Shown one piece after another: positions 27,914 through 35,818 of a stretch of DNA of 64,000 bases (position 1 is the stretch's first letter; each line of letters begins with the position of its first letter). The notes under the pieces were generated by a model. The model saw only the letters and a program-made list of their open reading frames with translations. It ran no database searches and was not told the DNA's origin. The position numbers were made by a program, and so were the translations under genes. Origin of the DNA: Firmicutes bacterium UBA6113 (GTDB lineage Bacteria; Bacillota; Clostridia; Tissierellales; Sedimentibacteraceae); the NCBI GenBank assembly GCA_002422545.1, contig DIWF01000005.1, positions 97,871 to 161,870 of the forward strand. Direction: 5' to 3'.

Positions 27914-28504
27914 TTAATTGCGAAGGAGGTACCTCCATAAGAAATCTCTGGCTTCCTCGGCATAATCAATATTTATGCGCTTGCTTTTTTCTACGGTAAA
28001 ATTTCTAAAGCCGTCATCTTCCACGTAAATTTCATTTCCCGTAAGATCAACGCCATTTTCTTGTTTTGTAATTTTAAGAGCGTTGCAAAGTTTTCCGGGA
28101 CCGTTGGACAGATTTTTAAGCTGAGATTTTGTCAGGCTGTCTCTAGCCTTACCGTATCTGTTCATGCACATTTCGCCTGCATTTTCTACAGGTTCAACAG
28201 CTCTTATCAGCACTGCGCTGCATATTCCTTCCCCTTCAGTAACAAAATTAAGACAGTAATACATTCCGTAAATGAAATAAACATAGGTATATCCCGGAGG
28301 CCCGAACATTATCTTTGTTCTGGGCGTTATTTTCCCACCGTACCCATGGCTTGCCTTGTCAATTTCAGCAATGTATGCTTCAGTTTCTGTTATGCGTGAT
28401 TTGATTAAAACATCGTCATACTTTCGCACCAGAAGTTTGCCAAGCAGATCTTCCCCCACCAGCCTGGCATCCCTGTCGTAAAAATCTCTTTCTAATTTAT
28501 ACAT
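27914..28504 (-). CDS. DNA-3-methyladenine glycosylase (AAG/Mpg family)
   Basis: 196 residues. The AAG family core is clear: ETEAYIAEIDKASHG, RTKIMFGPPGYTYVYFIYG, LIRAVEP and LSNGPGKLCNAL. The YFIYGMYY segment supplies the base-intercalating tyrosine region. It removes alkylated and deaminated purines during base-excision repair. The longer upstream reading frame overlaps tatD and has no ribosome site. I chose ATG 28504, with AGGAG just before it and the typical start LERDFYDRDA. It follows tatD by 10 bases and is probably co-transcribed. Confidence 0.93.
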   Translation of the reverse strand: MYKLERDFYDRDARLVGEDLLGKLLVRKYDDVLIKSRITETEAYIAEIDKASHGYGGKITPRTKIMFGPPGYTYVYFIYGMYYCLNFVTEGEGICSAVLIRAVEPVENAGEMCMNRYGKARDSLTKSQLKNLSNGPGKLCNALKITKQENGVDLTGNEIYVEDDGFRNFTVEKSKRINIDYAEEARDFLWRYLLRN

Positions 28505-28514
28505 AATCTCCTGC

Positions 28515-29288
28515 TTAAAGACAAAATAATTGTTTGAAATTCCTGCTTGTTTTTTCAGCAACTTCTTCAGCTGTAACATTTCTAATGGCAGCAATTTCTT
28601 CTGCCACATACTTCACATACTTAGGCTCATTTCTCTTTCCTCTGAAGGGCTCCGGTGTCAAATAAGGGGAATCCGTTTCGATTAAAAGCCTGTCAAAAGG
28701 AACATCATGAGCAACAAGCTTCGGCGTCTTTGATTTTTTAAAGGTTACAGGTCCTCCAAGAGAAATATAAAAGCCCAGCTTTATGAATTCCCTAGCCATT
28801 TCAACGCTGCTTGAATAACAGTGAAGAATTCCCCTCGTTCCGCTGTAATGTTCTTCCTTCATTATTTTAAACACATCCTCATGGGCATCTCTGTCATGAA
28901 CAATGTATGGGAGATCAAGCTCCTTTGCAAGCCTTATCTGTTCCCTGAACCATTTGCGCTGAATTTCTCTGTCAGAATTGTCATAATAATAATCAAGGCC
29001 TATTTCTCCTATTGCTATTACTTTTTTATTATTTGCCATTTCCCTGAATAAATTCATTGTGTTGTCGTCCATAAATTTTGAATCATGGGGATGACAGCCC
29101 ACGGCTGCATAAATAAAAGGATATTTTTCGGCAAGCTTTACAGCATTTTGCGATGTTTCTAAATCAGCACCGGGGTTTAAGACAGTATCCACATCATTGT
29201 CATACAATGATTTAATTAGTTCTTCCCTGTCACCGTTAAAACTCTGATCATCAAGATGGGCATGGCTGTCTGTTAATTTATTTTTCAC
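28515..29288 (-). CDS. TatD-family metal-dependent DNase
   Basis: 257 residues, the standard length. Metal ligands appear in DSHAHLDD, the GEIGLDYYY glutamate, the HDRDAH histidine, HCYSS and ETDSPYLTPEPFRG. TatD proteins are 3'-5' exonucleases or deoxyribonucleases acting on nucleic-acid ends, with a suggested role in repair. The start is GTG with AAGGA ten bases upstream, and it overlaps the previous gene by 11 bases. It precedes the mpg-type glycosylase, so both repair genes are likely in one transcript. Confidence 0.93.
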   Translation of the reverse strand: MKNKLTDSHAHLDDQSFNGDREELIKSLYDNDVDTVLNPGADLETSQNAVKLAEKYPFIYAAVGCHPHDSKFMDDNTMNLFREMANNKKVIAIGEIGLDYYYDNSDREIQRKWFREQIRLAKELDLPYIVHDRDAHEDVFKIMKEEHYSGTRGILHCYSSSVEMAREFIKLGFYISLGGPVTFKKSKTPKLVAHDVPFDRLLIETDSPYLTPEPFRGKRNEPKYVKYVAEEIAAIRNVTAEEVAEKTSRNFKQLFCL

Positions 29289-29844
29289 TTTTATTATCCT
29301 TCTTACCCTTATTTGATTTCTTCTTCGAGCTTTTGTATTCTTTCACCAGTTCCTTGAACTCTTCAAGCTGCAGGTCATCCTTCAAGAATGTAACATCAAC
29401 AGATGAATCCCTTGTTCCCGCTGTGTAAAGAATTTTCGCCTTTACCTTGTTTTTTGCATCAGGCTTCAAATAATTTACTCCCTTGATATCTTCCCATCTG
29501 ATAAGATAATTCTTTTTGTGAATTCCCAAGGTTGAAATCTTTGTCTTCTTCAACATCGGTACATACAAAAATATCATCAGTACAGGCAATATTACCATTC
29601 CCAACACAGAATCCTCAGTGTATGTCCTGGTGTTAATCATTCCAATTATTGCAAATCCTGAAAATATAATTAGAACAATCATTACGATGCTACTTATCAA
29701 GTGCGTTGATTTGTCATCTATGTTTAAATTCATAAGCACCTGCATATTTTCTTTTTTGTACTTCATGTTGCTTCTTACATTGGTAGTAATAAAAAATGTA
29801 ATGAGCAAAATCATTAATAGATACGTTATTGAGGCAAAATTCAT
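29278..29844 (-). CDS. Membrane protein of unknown function (DUF5673-like)
   Basis: 188 residues. One transmembrane helix is at 5-22, two more at about 50-70 and 78-96, and then a soluble C-terminal domain (TLGIHKKNYLIRWEDIKGVNY...) that looks like a PH-type or DUF5673 beta fold. The tail is extremely basic (KSSKKKSNKGKKDNKSEK, residues 171-188). The helices and basic tail predict a cytoplasmic C-terminal domain near the membrane. I cannot assign a function. It overlaps tatD by 11 bases and is the first gene of the run with tatD and the DNA glycosylase. Confidence 0.75.
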   Translation of the reverse strand: MNFASITYLLMILLITFFITTNVRSNMKYKKENMQVLMNLNIDDKSTHLISSIVMIVLIIFSGFAIIGMINTRTYTEDSVLGMVILPVLMIFLYVPMLKKTKISTLGIHKKNYLIRWEDIKGVNYLKPDAKNKVKAKILYTAGTRDSSVDVTFLKDDLQLEEFKELVKEYKSSKKKSNKGKKDNKSEK

Positions 29845-29936
29845 ATTTTTTCCCTTCTGTTCTTAATATTTATTTATATACAAGTGTAGCATAATGCTCA
29901 TTATTTTTCAAGATATACAATTATTATCATTTAATG

Positions 29937-29962
29937 AAAAAACCCCATTATTACAATGGGGT
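29937..29962 (-). terminator. Rho-independent terminator after the dipeptidase gene
   Basis: An 8-bp stem ACCCCATT/AATGGGGT with a five-base loop. On the minus strand it runs into TTTTTTCATT, five bases past the dipeptidase stop. Confidence 0.85.
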
Positions 29963-29967
29963 CAAGT

Positions 29968-30942
29968 TTATCTTATTACTGTTTTTATTATGTTGTGGAA
30001 ATTTTTGTAAGCAACCTTCTCAATATCTTCGGCTGTAAAACCTGCCTTTTCCATTTCGATAAGCAGTTTGTTTGTCTTTGATGCATCTTCCAGCCCTTTT
30101 GTATAGGAAGTTTCCTGTTGGCTGAAGCTGCTCATGGAACTGTCATCAAGAAAATCGCAGTAGTCCATGCCGATTCCAACGTGGTCTATTCCCATTACAT
30201 TTGCCATATGTTCAATATGTTGAACAAGCATTTTAACATCCTGTTTTTCAATGTCGTGATGTACAAACTCATTGAAAGAATTAATACCCACTACTCCTCC
30301 CAATTCTGCAATTTTTTTAAGCTGCTCATCAGAAAGATTTCTCGGAACATCACATAAGTGTTTGCAGTTTGAATGAGATGCTATTATAGGACTATCAGTT
30401 TCATATGCCACATCCCAGAAAGACCTCTCATTTAAATGGGAAACATCAAGCAACATTCTTTTATTGTTTATTTTATGAACTACCTTTTTTCCCAGCTCAG
30501 TAATTCCTCTTTGTGAATTACCTCTGACCCCTGTCGCCAAGGCATTTTCTTCATTCCATGTAAGACTTGCATGCCTTGCACCAAAATCATAGAAATAATC
30601 TATTAAGTCCAGATTTTCGCCGATACTGCTCAATCCCTCAAGGCCTATGAAAACATAAAATTTTCCTTCCCTTTTGGCTTTTTCAATGTCGTCAAATGAT
30701 CTGGCAATCAATATAGAATCTTTAAAATATTCGGATTCTTTTTTGATTGAGTCCATAATTTCCATTGCTCTTTTGTATGGCTGATCTGTATAAGGAGGAT
30801 CAATCCATATAACAAATATGCTGCCTGTTATGTTGCCCTTCTTTAATTTGTCTAGATGGTATTTTCTTAATATATCTTTCTCGCCATTTAAAGTCTTTAT
30901 CGTAACATCTGTCCATATATCTGAATGGCCGTCAAAAATCAT
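29968..30942 (-). CDS. Membrane-dipeptidase-type zinc peptidase (family M19)
   Basis: 324 residues. The M19 metal ligands are in order: DGHSDIWTD, the GLEGL glutamate, DVSHLNERSFWDV, SHSNCKHLCDVPRNLSDEQ and GIGMDYCDF. No signal peptide is seen, so the enzyme is cytoplasmic, as in most bacterial M19 proteins. It should hydrolyse dipeptides, including some D-residue forms. It starts 10 bases after the DUF819 transporter, suggesting uptake or exchange of a substrate linked to the peptidase. Confidence 0.9.
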   Translation of the reverse strand: MIFDGHSDIWTDVTIKTLNGEKDILRKYHLDKLKKGNITGSIFVIWIDPPYTDQPYKRAMEIMDSIKKESEYFKDSILIARSFDDIEKAKREGKFYVFIGLEGLSSIGENLDLIDYFYDFGARHASLTWNEENALATGVRGNSQRGITELGKKVVHKINNKRMLLDVSHLNERSFWDVAYETDSPIIASHSNCKHLCDVPRNLSDEQLKKIAELGGVVGINSFNEFVHHDIEKQDVKMLVQHIEHMANVMGIDHVGIGMDYCDFLDDSSMSSFSQQETSYTKGLEDASKTNKLLIEMEKAGFTAEDIEKVAYKNFHNIIKTVIR

Positions 30943-30952
30943 GTTTTTCTCC

Positions 30953-32158
30953 TTAAAGCAATAAATTTCCTACTATTATACCCAGGTAAGTACCTACTCC
31001 GTAGCCGAAAACTCCGACTAGCATTGCAGGAGCTACCAAGTCTGTCCATCCTTTGGATATTGCCATTGCTGTAGCGGTTGTAGGTCCGCCTATATTTGCG
31101 TTTGACGCAATGATTATTTCTTCAACACTGTAATTCAGGAGTTTTCCAAATCCAAATATTACAGCCATGTTTACTATTACAACTATTCCGCAGAACAACA
31201 ACAGAAGCGGAGAATTTTGAATAATTAGCGGAATTGATGCAGGAACACCTATTACAACAAAGAACAAATAAATAAGGAAAGTTCCAATTTCCTGTGCTCC
31301 TCTTATATTTCCGAAGAAATCAGGGAAAAATGTAGCAAGAAGCATTGTAACTGTTGTAATTATAAGGTACTGGTTGCTTAAAAGAACATTGAGCATGCTC
31401 ATTGCAAAATTTCCTGTAGGAATAATGCTGCCTAAAAAGCCGGAAAGTGCTTTAGAAACAGCAACTACTATAAATCCTGTGGCAACTGCAAAAGCAATGT
31501 CTTTCAAAGAGATTTCCTTTCCCTTCCAATAAGCTGCTGCACTTGTACCATCTTCTGTTTTTCCAAGGCTTTCAACCTTGTCCACATATGGATGTTTGAA
31601 ATGTTTTCTGAAAAAATTTATTGTTGGAATAGTTATCAAGGCAAGGAAGTACAATGCCATCAAGAGGTTGTCCGCTACAACTGTAGCTGATACAAGTTCT
31701 CCGGGAACACTGAATGCACTTGATACCGCAACAAAGTTAACTCCACCGCCAATGTATGAGCCGGTCATCATTCCTGCGATTTCAGCCAGGTGAGGTATAT
31801 GTTTTCCCAAAAGCAAAAATCCGATTATTGCTCCGGCAACGGTTCCCACTGATCCAATCAGGAATATTAAAAGCATTCTTCCGCTTTCTTTCCATATTTT
31901 CTTGATGTTGCACTGTAACAGCAATAGAGGTATTGCCAATGGAACAACATAACCCCATACCGTGTCATAAACCGGTGACTCAACAGGTATTACTTTTAAA
32001 TTTGATAATGCCATTGCTCCAATTAATGCGATTATTGCGCCTGATATCTTTGCAGCCCAGTCATATTTTTGCTCCAGGTAAATGCTTAGGGCTGCCCAAC
32101 CTGTAAGAAACGCCCACAAAACCCATGTGTTGTCAGCGCTGATAAAAGAATTTGACAT
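30953..32158 (-). CDS. DUF819-family integral membrane protein (YjcL-like)
   Basis: 401 residues with 10-12 predicted transmembrane helices and glycine-rich re-entrant segments (MMTGSYIGGGVNFVAV, ASNANIGGPTTATAMAISKGW). These paired motifs are the signature of DUF819, a family of probable transporters. The repeated halves resemble secondary carriers. The upstream frame extension lacks a ribosome site; ATG 32158 has AGGAGG seven bases before it. It is co-transcribed with an M19 dipeptidase, and a cupin-XRE regulator is upstream, so it may move a dipeptide or an amino-acid derivative. The substrate is not known. Confidence 0.88.
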   Translation of the reverse strand: MSNSFISADNTWVLWAFLTGWAALSIYLEQKYDWAAKISGAIIALIGAMALSNLKVIPVESPVYDTVWGYVVPLAIPLLLLQCNIKKIWKESGRMLLIFLIGSVGTVAGAIIGFLLLGKHIPHLAEIAGMMTGSYIGGGVNFVAVSSAFSVPGELVSATVVADNLLMALYFLALITIPTINFFRKHFKHPYVDKVESLGKTEDGTSAAAYWKGKEISLKDIAFAVATGFIVVAVSKALSGFLGSIIPTGNFAMSMLNVLLSNQYLIITTVTMLLATFFPDFFGNIRGAQEIGTFLIYLFFVVIGVPASIPLIIQNSPLLLLFCGIVVIVNMAVIFGFGKLLNYSVEEIIIASNANIGGPTTATAMAISKGWTDLVAPAMLVGVFGYGVGTYLGIIVGNLLL

Positions 32159-32331
32159 AAACTTCCTCCTGATTAGTAATTTTTCAAGATACATTCAACA
32201 AAGACTACTTAACTTTGTTCAATATATTGAACTTGAATTTACAGAATTATATTACAAAAAAAAATAAATGTCAATGTTTTTTGACATTTATTTTATCGTT
32301 ATTATCTTACTTGTTATTACTATAAAATTTA

Positions 32332-32871
32332 TTAAAAACTAGGAGGAACCATTGCCCATACTGAAACGGACTCTTCCTCTCCCATGTTAAGATATTTGTG
32401 AGGTATTGTGCTGTCAAGGTATATGCTGTCTCCCTCATTCAAATCGTAAACTTTTTCTCCGGATAAAACTCTCAATGTTCCTTTGACCACAACTCCGCAC
32501 TCTTCGCCGTCATGGCTTATAAGTTCATCACTGTTGCATTCATTTGGCTCTATTTCTATCCAAAGCATTTCAATTTGCTTTTTAAGATCAGGGCTCAAAA
32601 GTTCATATATTCTGTCTGCCCTTCCCATCATAAGTTTTTTTCTTTCTTCTTTTCGCACAACCTGATTAAAATCATCATATTCGTCAAAAAAATAATTCAT
32701 CGTAACATTCAAAGCTTTCGATACTTTCCACAACGATGCCACTGACGGCCCAGTAATGTCTCTTTCAATCTGACTGATCAAGCCCTTGCTTAAACCTGTC
32801 ATTCCCGATAACTGCTCTATGCTAATCTTTTGTTTTAATCTCAGGGATCTGATTTTTTCTCCAAGTTCCAT
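32332..32871 (-). CDS. XRE-type transcriptional regulator with C-terminal cupin domain
   Basis: 179 residues. Residues 5-60 are an XRE helix-turn-helix (IRSLRLKQKISIEQLSG then GLSKGLISQIERD). The cupin barrel (about 110-175) has HDGEECGVVVKG and YLDSTIPHKYLN. Such regulators sense small metabolites such as polyamines or amino acids. It sits between the dipeptidase/DUF819 operon downstream and an ABC importer upstream, and either could be its target. There is no stop or hairpin that decides. Confidence 0.88.
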   Translation of the reverse strand: MELGEKIRSLRLKQKISIEQLSGMTGLSKGLISQIERDITGPSVASLWKVSKALNVTMNYFFDEYDDFNQVVRKEERKKLMMGRADRIYELLSPDLKKQIEMLWIEIEPNECNSDELISHDGEECGVVVKGTLRVLSGEKVYDLNEGDSIYLDSTIPHKYLNMGEEESVSVWAMVPPSF

Positions 32872-32973
32872 GTTATTTTCTCCTTAAGGAATTTTTCCCC
32901 CGCAGTATAGTGTAAATTATGCATTTTTTTGTAATATGTTGTTGCTATATTATACAATATTGGCAACAATTCA

Positions 32974-33798
32974 TCAATACTTTATTACCTTTTTCTCTAA
33001 CCATGCTGCAAAAAAATACATTACAGCAGCAATAAGTCCTAAAATAAAAACACCCATCATAACCAGGTCAAGCTTGAAAGTCTGGCTTCCGTAAAGTATA
33101 AGATATCCTATTCCTGCTTTTGATACAAGAAATTCTCCAACTATGACACCAATCCAGGACAAACCTATATTAACCTTTATAACACTCATTATGTTTGGAA
33201 TGTTTGATGGAATTATAACTTTCTTCAATATTTGAAACTTACTTGCACCCAAGGTTTTCAAAAGCACTATTTTATCTTTCTCCACGCTTATAAATCCTGT
33301 GTACAATGTCATTATTGTCACGATTACAGATATTGAAGCAGCTGTGACAACTATCCCCGAAAAACCCATGCCTGCCCACAATATTATTATGGGAGCAAGG
33401 GCTGTTTTTGGTAGACTGTTCAAGATGACCATGTACGGGTCAGTTACCCTGGCCAATTTCTCAAACCACCACAGAAGAATTGAAACAAAAAAACCTAAAA
33501 TTGTGCCTGTCAAAAATCCCGCAATTGTTTCCGTTGTGGAAACATACAAATGATTAAACAAACTTCCGTCTTTCACAAACTTTACAATAAGTTCAAAAAT
33601 TGCTCCAGGACTGCTGGTTAGAAATGTATCTATAAACCTGTAGCGGGCTGCAATTTCCCATAGAACTATAAACACAGCAAATATCATCACTTGAGCTGCC
33701 CTGATAAAGTCTTTTTCTTTTTTTATGTTTTTTAAATATTGCTCATGTTCCTTTGATATTGCTGTATTATTCTGGGGCCCCTCATTTTTCTTCCACAT
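32974..33798 (-). CDS. ABC importer permease (SsuC/TauC-like)
   Basis: 274 residues. Six transmembrane helices fit the BPD-transp family, with the EAA loop LKTLGASKFQILKKVIIPSNIPNI near residue 175. The homologous class imports nitrate, sulfonates, taurine or thiamine precursors. It overlaps the ATPase gene by 17 bases (33782-33798). No substrate-binding protein gene is adjacent, unlike the second system at 48901-51326; the partner must be encoded elsewhere. The ribosome site is GGGATTTGG. Confidence 0.9.
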   Translation of the reverse strand: MWKKNEGPQNNTAISKEHEQYLKNIKKEKDFIRAAQVMIFAVFIVLWEIAARYRFIDTFLTSSPGAIFELIVKFVKDGSLFNHLYVSTTETIAGFLTGTILGFFVSILLWWFEKLARVTDPYMVILNSLPKTALAPIIILWAGMGFSGIVVTAASISVIVTIMTLYTGFISVEKDKIVLLKTLGASKFQILKKVIIPSNIPNIMSVIKVNIGLSWIGVIVGEFLVSKAGIGYLILYGSQTFKLDLVMMGVFILGLIAAVMYFFAAWLEKKVIKY

Positions 33799-34537
33799 CC
33801 AAATCCCTCCATATCTGTCTGAAATATTCTCCGAATTCCAAAGTGTTTCTGCATTTCATAGGCGTCCTTTCTCCTTGGCACTCATTGAACGTGATTTCAT
33901 ACTCACTTTTAATTTTTGCAGGCCTCTCAGTAAAAACAATTACTCTGTCAGACATGCTCACGGCTTCTGGAATATCATGAGTTACCAGGACTGTTGTTAT
34001 TTTTTCTTTTCTTAAAATTTCTCCTACTTCGTTTCCAACAGAAAGTCTGGTCTGGTAATCAAGGGCAGAAAATGGCTCATCTAAAAGAAGCAAATCAGGT
34101 TCTATTGCCAGAGTCCTCACAAGCGCTGCCCTTTGCCTCATTCCACCTGACAGCTGACTTGGATAATGGTTTCTGAAATTGTACAGTCCATAATTCTTGA
34201 GCATTTCCAAAACCTTATTTTTGTTTTCTTCTGTATCCATATGTTTTATTTCCAATCCGATTAGGCAATTCTTGTAAATATTTCTCCATTCGTAAAGCTG
34301 ATCTTTTTGAAACATAAATCCAATGCTTTTGGTGCTGACCGTAACCTCTCCTTCGGACGGTTCCTCAAGTCCTGCAAGAAGTGACAAAACAGTTGACTTG
34401 CCTGAGCCGGAAGGACCTACAATAGAAACAATCTCACCTTTTTTAACCTTGAATGAAAGATCTTCAATTGCCTTTGTTTCGTTATTGATTGTATGAAATC
34501 TCTTAGAGATATTTTTTAGTTCGCACACATATTCCAT
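33782..34537 (-). CDS. ABC importer ATP-binding subunit (SsuB/TauB-like)
   Basis: 251 residues with Walker A GPSGSGKST, Q-loop FMFQKDQLYEW, signature LSGGMRQR, Walker B LLLLDEPFSALD and H-loop VLVTHD. The C-terminal tail FTERPAKIKSEYEITF is the usual SsuB/TauB ending. It energises the permease at 32974. The ATG follows GGAGGTTAAT. It begins a two-gene unit, divergent from the 42-residue ORF at 34694. Confidence 0.92.
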   Translation of the reverse strand: MEYVCELKNISKRFHTINNETKAIEDLSFKVKKGEIVSIVGPSGSGKSTVLSLLAGLEEPSEGEVTVSTKSIGFMFQKDQLYEWRNIYKNCLIGLEIKHMDTEENKNKVLEMLKNYGLYNFRNHYPSQLSGGMRQRAALVRTLAIEPDLLLLDEPFSALDYQTRLSVGNEVGEILRKEKITTVLVTHDIPEAVSMSDRVIVFTERPAKIKSEYEITFNECQGERTPMKCRNTLEFGEYFRQIWRDLDVEEK

Positions 34538-34693
34538 ATTAACCTCCGTAAGACTGTAGCTAATATATGTTATTCAATAAAATAAAATAAGTTAATAAAA
34601 ATTGAAATTTAAAGCAGAATGCATGTGAACAATCCAAATATCATAGCATAATATTTTTCAAGGCAGGAAGAATATAATCAAGGTGGTGATATA

Positions 34694-34822
34694 ATGTTTA
34701 AAAATTTGGTCAACAAGCTGAAAATGAAAAACAAAACCCCGGAAAATCCAGGGAACGTATATATTCCAAACAGCTTTGAAGTGGAAGAGCGCAAGGAAGA
34801 TGTGGATGCCAACGAAAAATAA
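34694..34822 (+). CDS. 42-residue small protein of unknown function
   Basis: The frame starts at an ATG preceded by AAGGTGGTGAT, a strong ribosome site, and reads 42 codons to a TAA. The product is basic at the N-terminus (MFKNLVNKLKMKNK) and acidic at the C-terminus (EVEERKEDVDANEK), with a central PENPGNVYIPN. It has no membrane segment. The strong ribosome site and codon use suggest a real gene. It is divergent from the ABC importer and lies upstream of a hairpin. I do not recognise the family. Confidence 0.55.
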   Translation: MFKNLVNKLKMKNKTPENPGNVYIPNSFEVEERKEDVDANEK

Positions 34823-34876
34823 CAAGTAATTGCAAAAGGATTTGCTAAATCATGAGTCAATAGTGAAAATTTCTGT

Positions 34877-34905
34877 AAAAAAAAGGAACTAGGGTTACCT
34901 AGCTC
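34877..34905 (-). terminator. Rho-independent terminator, probably for the DtxR-type gene
   Basis: An 8-bp stem (one G-T pair) GAACTAGG/CCTAGCTC with loop GTTA. On the minus strand it is followed by a run of eight Ts. It lies about 100 bases past the DtxR stop. Confidence 0.65.
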
Positions 34906-35005
34906 AAACACCGAACAAACAAATATATAATAAATAGAGGGGGAATTTTTACATGCCCATTATATCCATTAGGAGCGCATTTTATCAATAGTTTTTTTGT
35001 TAAGT

Positions 35006-35446
35006 TTACGTAATATATTTTCCATATTCCGAACAATTATTTAGAAAATCAGTTAATCCCTTTATTCTATTAAGCGTATTTTCATTGATTGCATGTTCTA
35101 ATTTTTCGGTTTGTTCTAACAAATCGTTTTCTATGCCAATTATTTTCAAGAACTCATAAATTGTTTTATGTCTTTTTAAAAGGTAATCGCCAATGTCATT
35201 TCCCTTGTCCGTCAGTTTTATTAATCCATATTTTTCATAATAAACATAGCCTCCGTTTGACAATCTTTTAATCATTTTTGTTGTTGAAGGAGGCTGTACA
35301 TTCAATGCTTCAGACAGGTCGTTGACTCTTACTTCGTCAGAGTTTATAGAAATTCTGTATATCATTTCAATGTAATCTTCCATTGATGAGGAAAGAATCT
35401 CCTCATTTTTTATTTTATATCCTCTCAGTGTATAATATTCGTCCAT
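35006..35446 (-). CDS. DtxR/MntR-family metal-dependent regulator
   Basis: 146 residues. A winged helix at about 15-75 (MEDYIEMIYRI, VRVNDLSEALNVQPPSTTKMIKRL, GGYVYYEKYGLIKLTDKG) is followed by a dimer and metal-binding domain (KRHKTIYEFLKIIG, LEHAINENTLNRI). It lacks the SH3-like third domain, so it is MntR-like in length. It is divergent from feoAB, with a nested palindrome between them, so it probably represses ferrous iron uptake. Whether it answers to iron or manganese cannot be read from the sequence. Confidence 0.9.
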   Translation of the reverse strand: MDEYYTLRGYKIKNEEILSSSMEDYIEMIYRISINSDEVRVNDLSEALNVQPPSTTKMIKRLSNGGYVYYEKYGLIKLTDKGNDIGDYLLKRHKTIYEFLKIIGIENDLLEQTEKLEHAINENTLNRIKGLTDFLNNCSEYGKYIT

Positions 35447-35496
35447 TCATTATTCCTCCACAATCTGTGTCAAAAATAAAATTATTTCATAATATA

Positions 35497-35537
35497 TTTT
35501 AAGAATGTTAGCTATGGCTAAAATTATCATTCTAAAA
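35497..35537. promoter_or_regulatory. Nested palindrome, candidate DtxR/IdeR-type operator for feoAB
   Basis: The inner element TTAGC-TATG-GCTAA (35508-35521) resembles a DtxR/IdeR half-site pair. It is enclosed by a longer inverted repeat, TTTTAAGAATG (35497-35507) with CATTCTAAAA (35528-35537). It sits between divergent regulator and feoA genes, about 45 bases from the feoA start. Confidence 0.65.
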
Positions 35538-35581
35538 TAATAGTTATTCAGAAAAAATATTATTATGACAGGAGAATAAAA

Positions 35582-35803
35582 ATGAAAGTTCTGACCGATG
35601 CAAATGTAGGTGAAACAGTAAAAGTCAAAAACAATGATGCGGAAGAATCATTGAAAGAAAGGCTGCTTGCCCTGGGTGTTACAAACGGGGCTCATATAGA
35701 AGTTTTAAGAAAGGGACCAAAAAACAACCTTACGGTCTATAGAATCAGAGGCGCAATGATCGCACTTCGAAAAGAAGAATCAAGATACATTGAGATTGTT
35801 TAG
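35582..35803 (+). CDS. feoA: FeoA ferrous iron transport accessory protein
   Basis: 73 residues, a single SH3-like FeoA domain: VGETVKVKN, ERLLALGVTNGAHIEVLRKGP and GAMIALRKEESRYIEIV. It assists FeoB at the membrane in Fe2+ uptake. The ATG has AGGAG eight bases before it. The stop is followed within 16 bases by feoB, so the two form one transcript ending at the terminator at 37951. Confidence 0.94.
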   Translation: MKVLTDANVGETVKVKNNDAEESLKERLLALGVTNGAHIEVLRKGPKNNLTVYRIRGAMIALRKEESRYIEIV

Positions 35804-35818
35804 AAGGGAGTGGTCATT

